DNA of 64,000 bases from Penium margaritaceum (lineage: Eukaryota > Streptophyta > Zygnematophyceae > Desmidiales > Peniaceae): contig SZWC01002447.1 of assembly GCA_023375785.1 (NCBI GenBank), positions 164,115-228,114 on the forward strand, written 5' to 3'. The notes beneath the pieces are model-generated. The model did not search any database, was not told the origin of the DNA, and worked only from the letters and a program-made list of their open reading frames with translations. Position numbers and translations under genes: made by a program. This document shows positions 62,411 through 64,000 of this stretch, in pieces; the stretch's first letter is position 1; each line of letters opens with the position of its first letter.

Positions 62411-64000
62411 GCAACCAGTTCGCACCACTCCGCAAACAGTTCGCACCACTCCGCAACGTGTTCGCACCAGTCCTAAACCAGTTCGCACCATTCCACAACC
62501 AGTTTGCACCACTCCGCAACCAGTTCCCACCACTCCGCAATCAGTTCGCACCACTCCGCAACCAGCTGGCACCACTCCCCAACCAGTTCGCACCACTCAG
62601 CAACCAGCTCGCACCACTCTTCAACCAGTTCCCACCACTCCGAAACCCGTTCGCACAACTCTGCAACCAGTTCGCACCACTCCGGAACCAACACGCACCA
62701 CTCTGCAACCAGTTTACATCACACTGCAACCAGTTCGCACCACTACGCAACCAGTTCGCACCACTCCGCAACCAGTTCGCACCACTCCAAAACCAGTTCG
62801 CACCACTCCACAACCAGTTCGCACCACTCCGCAACCAGTTCTCACCACTCCGCAACCAGTTCGCACCACTCCGCAACCAGTTCACACCACTCCACAATCA
62901 GTTTGCACCACTCAGCAACTACTTTGCACCACTCCGCAGCCGGTTTGCAGCACTCCACAACCAGTTTGCACCACTTTGCAACCATTTCCCAGCCCTTGGC
63001 AACGAGTTCACACCACTCCGCGACCAGTTTGCACAACTCCGCAACAGGTTTGCACCACTCCGCAACCAGTTCGCACCACTCCGAAACCAGTTTGCACCAC
63101 TCTGCACCCAGTTCCCACCACTCCTCAACCAGTTTGCACCACTCCGCAACCTGTTCGCACCAATCCGCAACCAGGTTGCACCACTCGGCAACCAGTTCCA
63201 ACCACTCCGCAACCAGTTCGCACCAGTCCACAACCGGTTTGCACCACTCTGCAACCTGTTCGCACCACTCCGCAGCCAGTTCGTACCACTCCACAACCAG
63301 TTCGGACCACTCCGCAACCATCTCGCACCACTCCGCAATCAGTTCGCATCACTCAGCAACCAGTTCGGACTTCTCCGCAACCAGTTCGCACCACTCCGCA
63401 ACCAGTTCGCACCACTCCACAACCAGTTCGCACCACTCCGCAACCAGTTCGCACCACTTTGCAACCAGATCGCACCACTCCGCAACCAGTTCGCACCACT
63501 CCTCAACCAGTTCGCACCACTCCGTAACCAGCTTGCACCACTTTGCAACCAGGTTGCACCACTCCGCAACCAGTTCGCACCACTCTGCAACCAGTTCGCA
63601 CCAGTCCATAACCAGTTTGCACCATTCCGCGACCAGTTTGCACCACTCCGCAACCAGTTCGCACCAATCCGCAACCAGTTCGCACAACTCCGCAATCAGC
63701 TCGCACCACGTCGCAACCAGTTCGCACCACTCAGCAACAAGCTCGCACCACTCCGCAACCAGTTTGCACCACTCCGAAACCAGTTCGCACCACTCCATAA
63801 CCAGTTCGCACCACTCTGGAACCAGTTCGCACCACTATGCAACCAGTTCGCACCACACTGCAACCAGTTCGCACCACTCCGCAACCAGTTCGCACCACAC
63901 TGCAACCAGTTCGCACCACTCCGCAACCGATTCGCACCCCCCTGCAGCCAGTTCGCACCACTCCAAAACCTGTTCGCACCACTCCACAACCAGTTCGCAC
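62411..64000. repeat. Diverged 21-bp monomers to the window edge
   Basis: About 75 diverged monomers lie here. About 62930-63400 is a copy of about 57010-57600, and GCAACGAGTTCACACC near 63000 is a local rarity. A 42-bp duplication (CACACTGCAACC with a consensus monomer) lies at about 63850-63930. No gene, RNA or promoter signal is visible. Confidence 0.86.

Larger units (their letters stand above)
55273..64000. repeat. 21-bp satellite array, right block
   Basis: The same 21-bp family resumes in the same orientation, about 415 monomers by length, and runs off the right edge of the window. It has the same mixture of diverged monomers and homogeneous higher-order arrays, and the same CpG-centred variants, as the left block. 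Confidence 0.98.

Noticed and set aside
1-64000. Identity with a named satellite family, such as the chicken W-chromosome 21-bp XhoI repeat
   Set aside because: Only the 21-bp length agrees. The monomer here lacks the A and T clusters that define that family, and no XhoI periodicity is seen.
1-64000. tRNA, rRNA or other structured RNA genes
   Set aside because: No stretch departs from the two satellites for long enough to hold one, and no recognisable RNA motif was seen on either strand.

Overview
The window is almost entirely tandem-repeat satellite DNA, and I find no gene I can support. Two unrelated short satellites fill it. A GC-rich 21-bp family (consensus halves CGCACCACTCC and GCAACCAGTT; 13 of 21 bases G or C, with 10 C and only 3 G on the + strand) occupies 1-28576 and 55273-64000. 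An AT-rich 13-bp family (ATAAACTTTGTGC; 4 of 13 bases G or C) occupies 28577-55272. Two runs of N (14281-14518 and 30791-30882) are assembly gaps. Tens of kilobases of uninterrupted satellite, scaffold gaps and a CpG-to-TpG/CpA variant spectrum point to a eukaryote with DNA methylation, probably heterochromatin such as a pericentromere, a subtelomere or a sex-chromosome block. I cannot name the organism.

The left 21-bp block has two textures. Most of it is diverged monomers in mosaic order. Embedded in that are homogeneous higher-order arrays, each an amplified block of a few neighbouring monomers: 63 bp x19 (1176-2390), 63 bp x29 (3201-5039), 147 bp x7 (6637-7591), 84 bp x30 with an EcoRI site per unit (8232-10736), 105 bp x11 (11279-12378), 168 bp x2 (13240-13553), 42 bp x8 (15606-15950), 126 bp x5 (17909-18510), 84 bp x16 (19763-21160), 63 bp x18 (21682-22848), 105 bp x5 (23586-24139), 105 bp x2 (about 26600-26815) and 42 bp x18 (27388-28165). 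The diverged monomers between them hold longer dispersed duplications that share unusual one-base length changes, so they are copies by descent.

The 13-bp block is 26.7 kb of monomers with few local higher-order units (39 bp x4, 182 bp x2, 104 bp x2 twice, 78 bp x2, 24 bp x3) and several kilobase-scale duplications, the clearest being about 44170-45545 with 47040-48415. The block sits in the 21-bp array like an insertion. The 8-mer AACCACTT lies directly outside both edges, and removing the block plus one 8-mer restores an exact 21-bp phase.

The right 21-bp block resumes with more arrays: 147 bp x2 (55660-55917), 126 bp x2 (57048-57287), a single-monomer array of 8 (58283-58450), 84 bp x12 (59031-60043) and 168 bp x10 (60676-62410). 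Across both blocks the higher-order units take every size from one to eight monomers. The many long open reading frames are arithmetic by-products: 21 is divisible by 3, and the bottom strand of the 13-mer has no stop. None is annotated as a gene.
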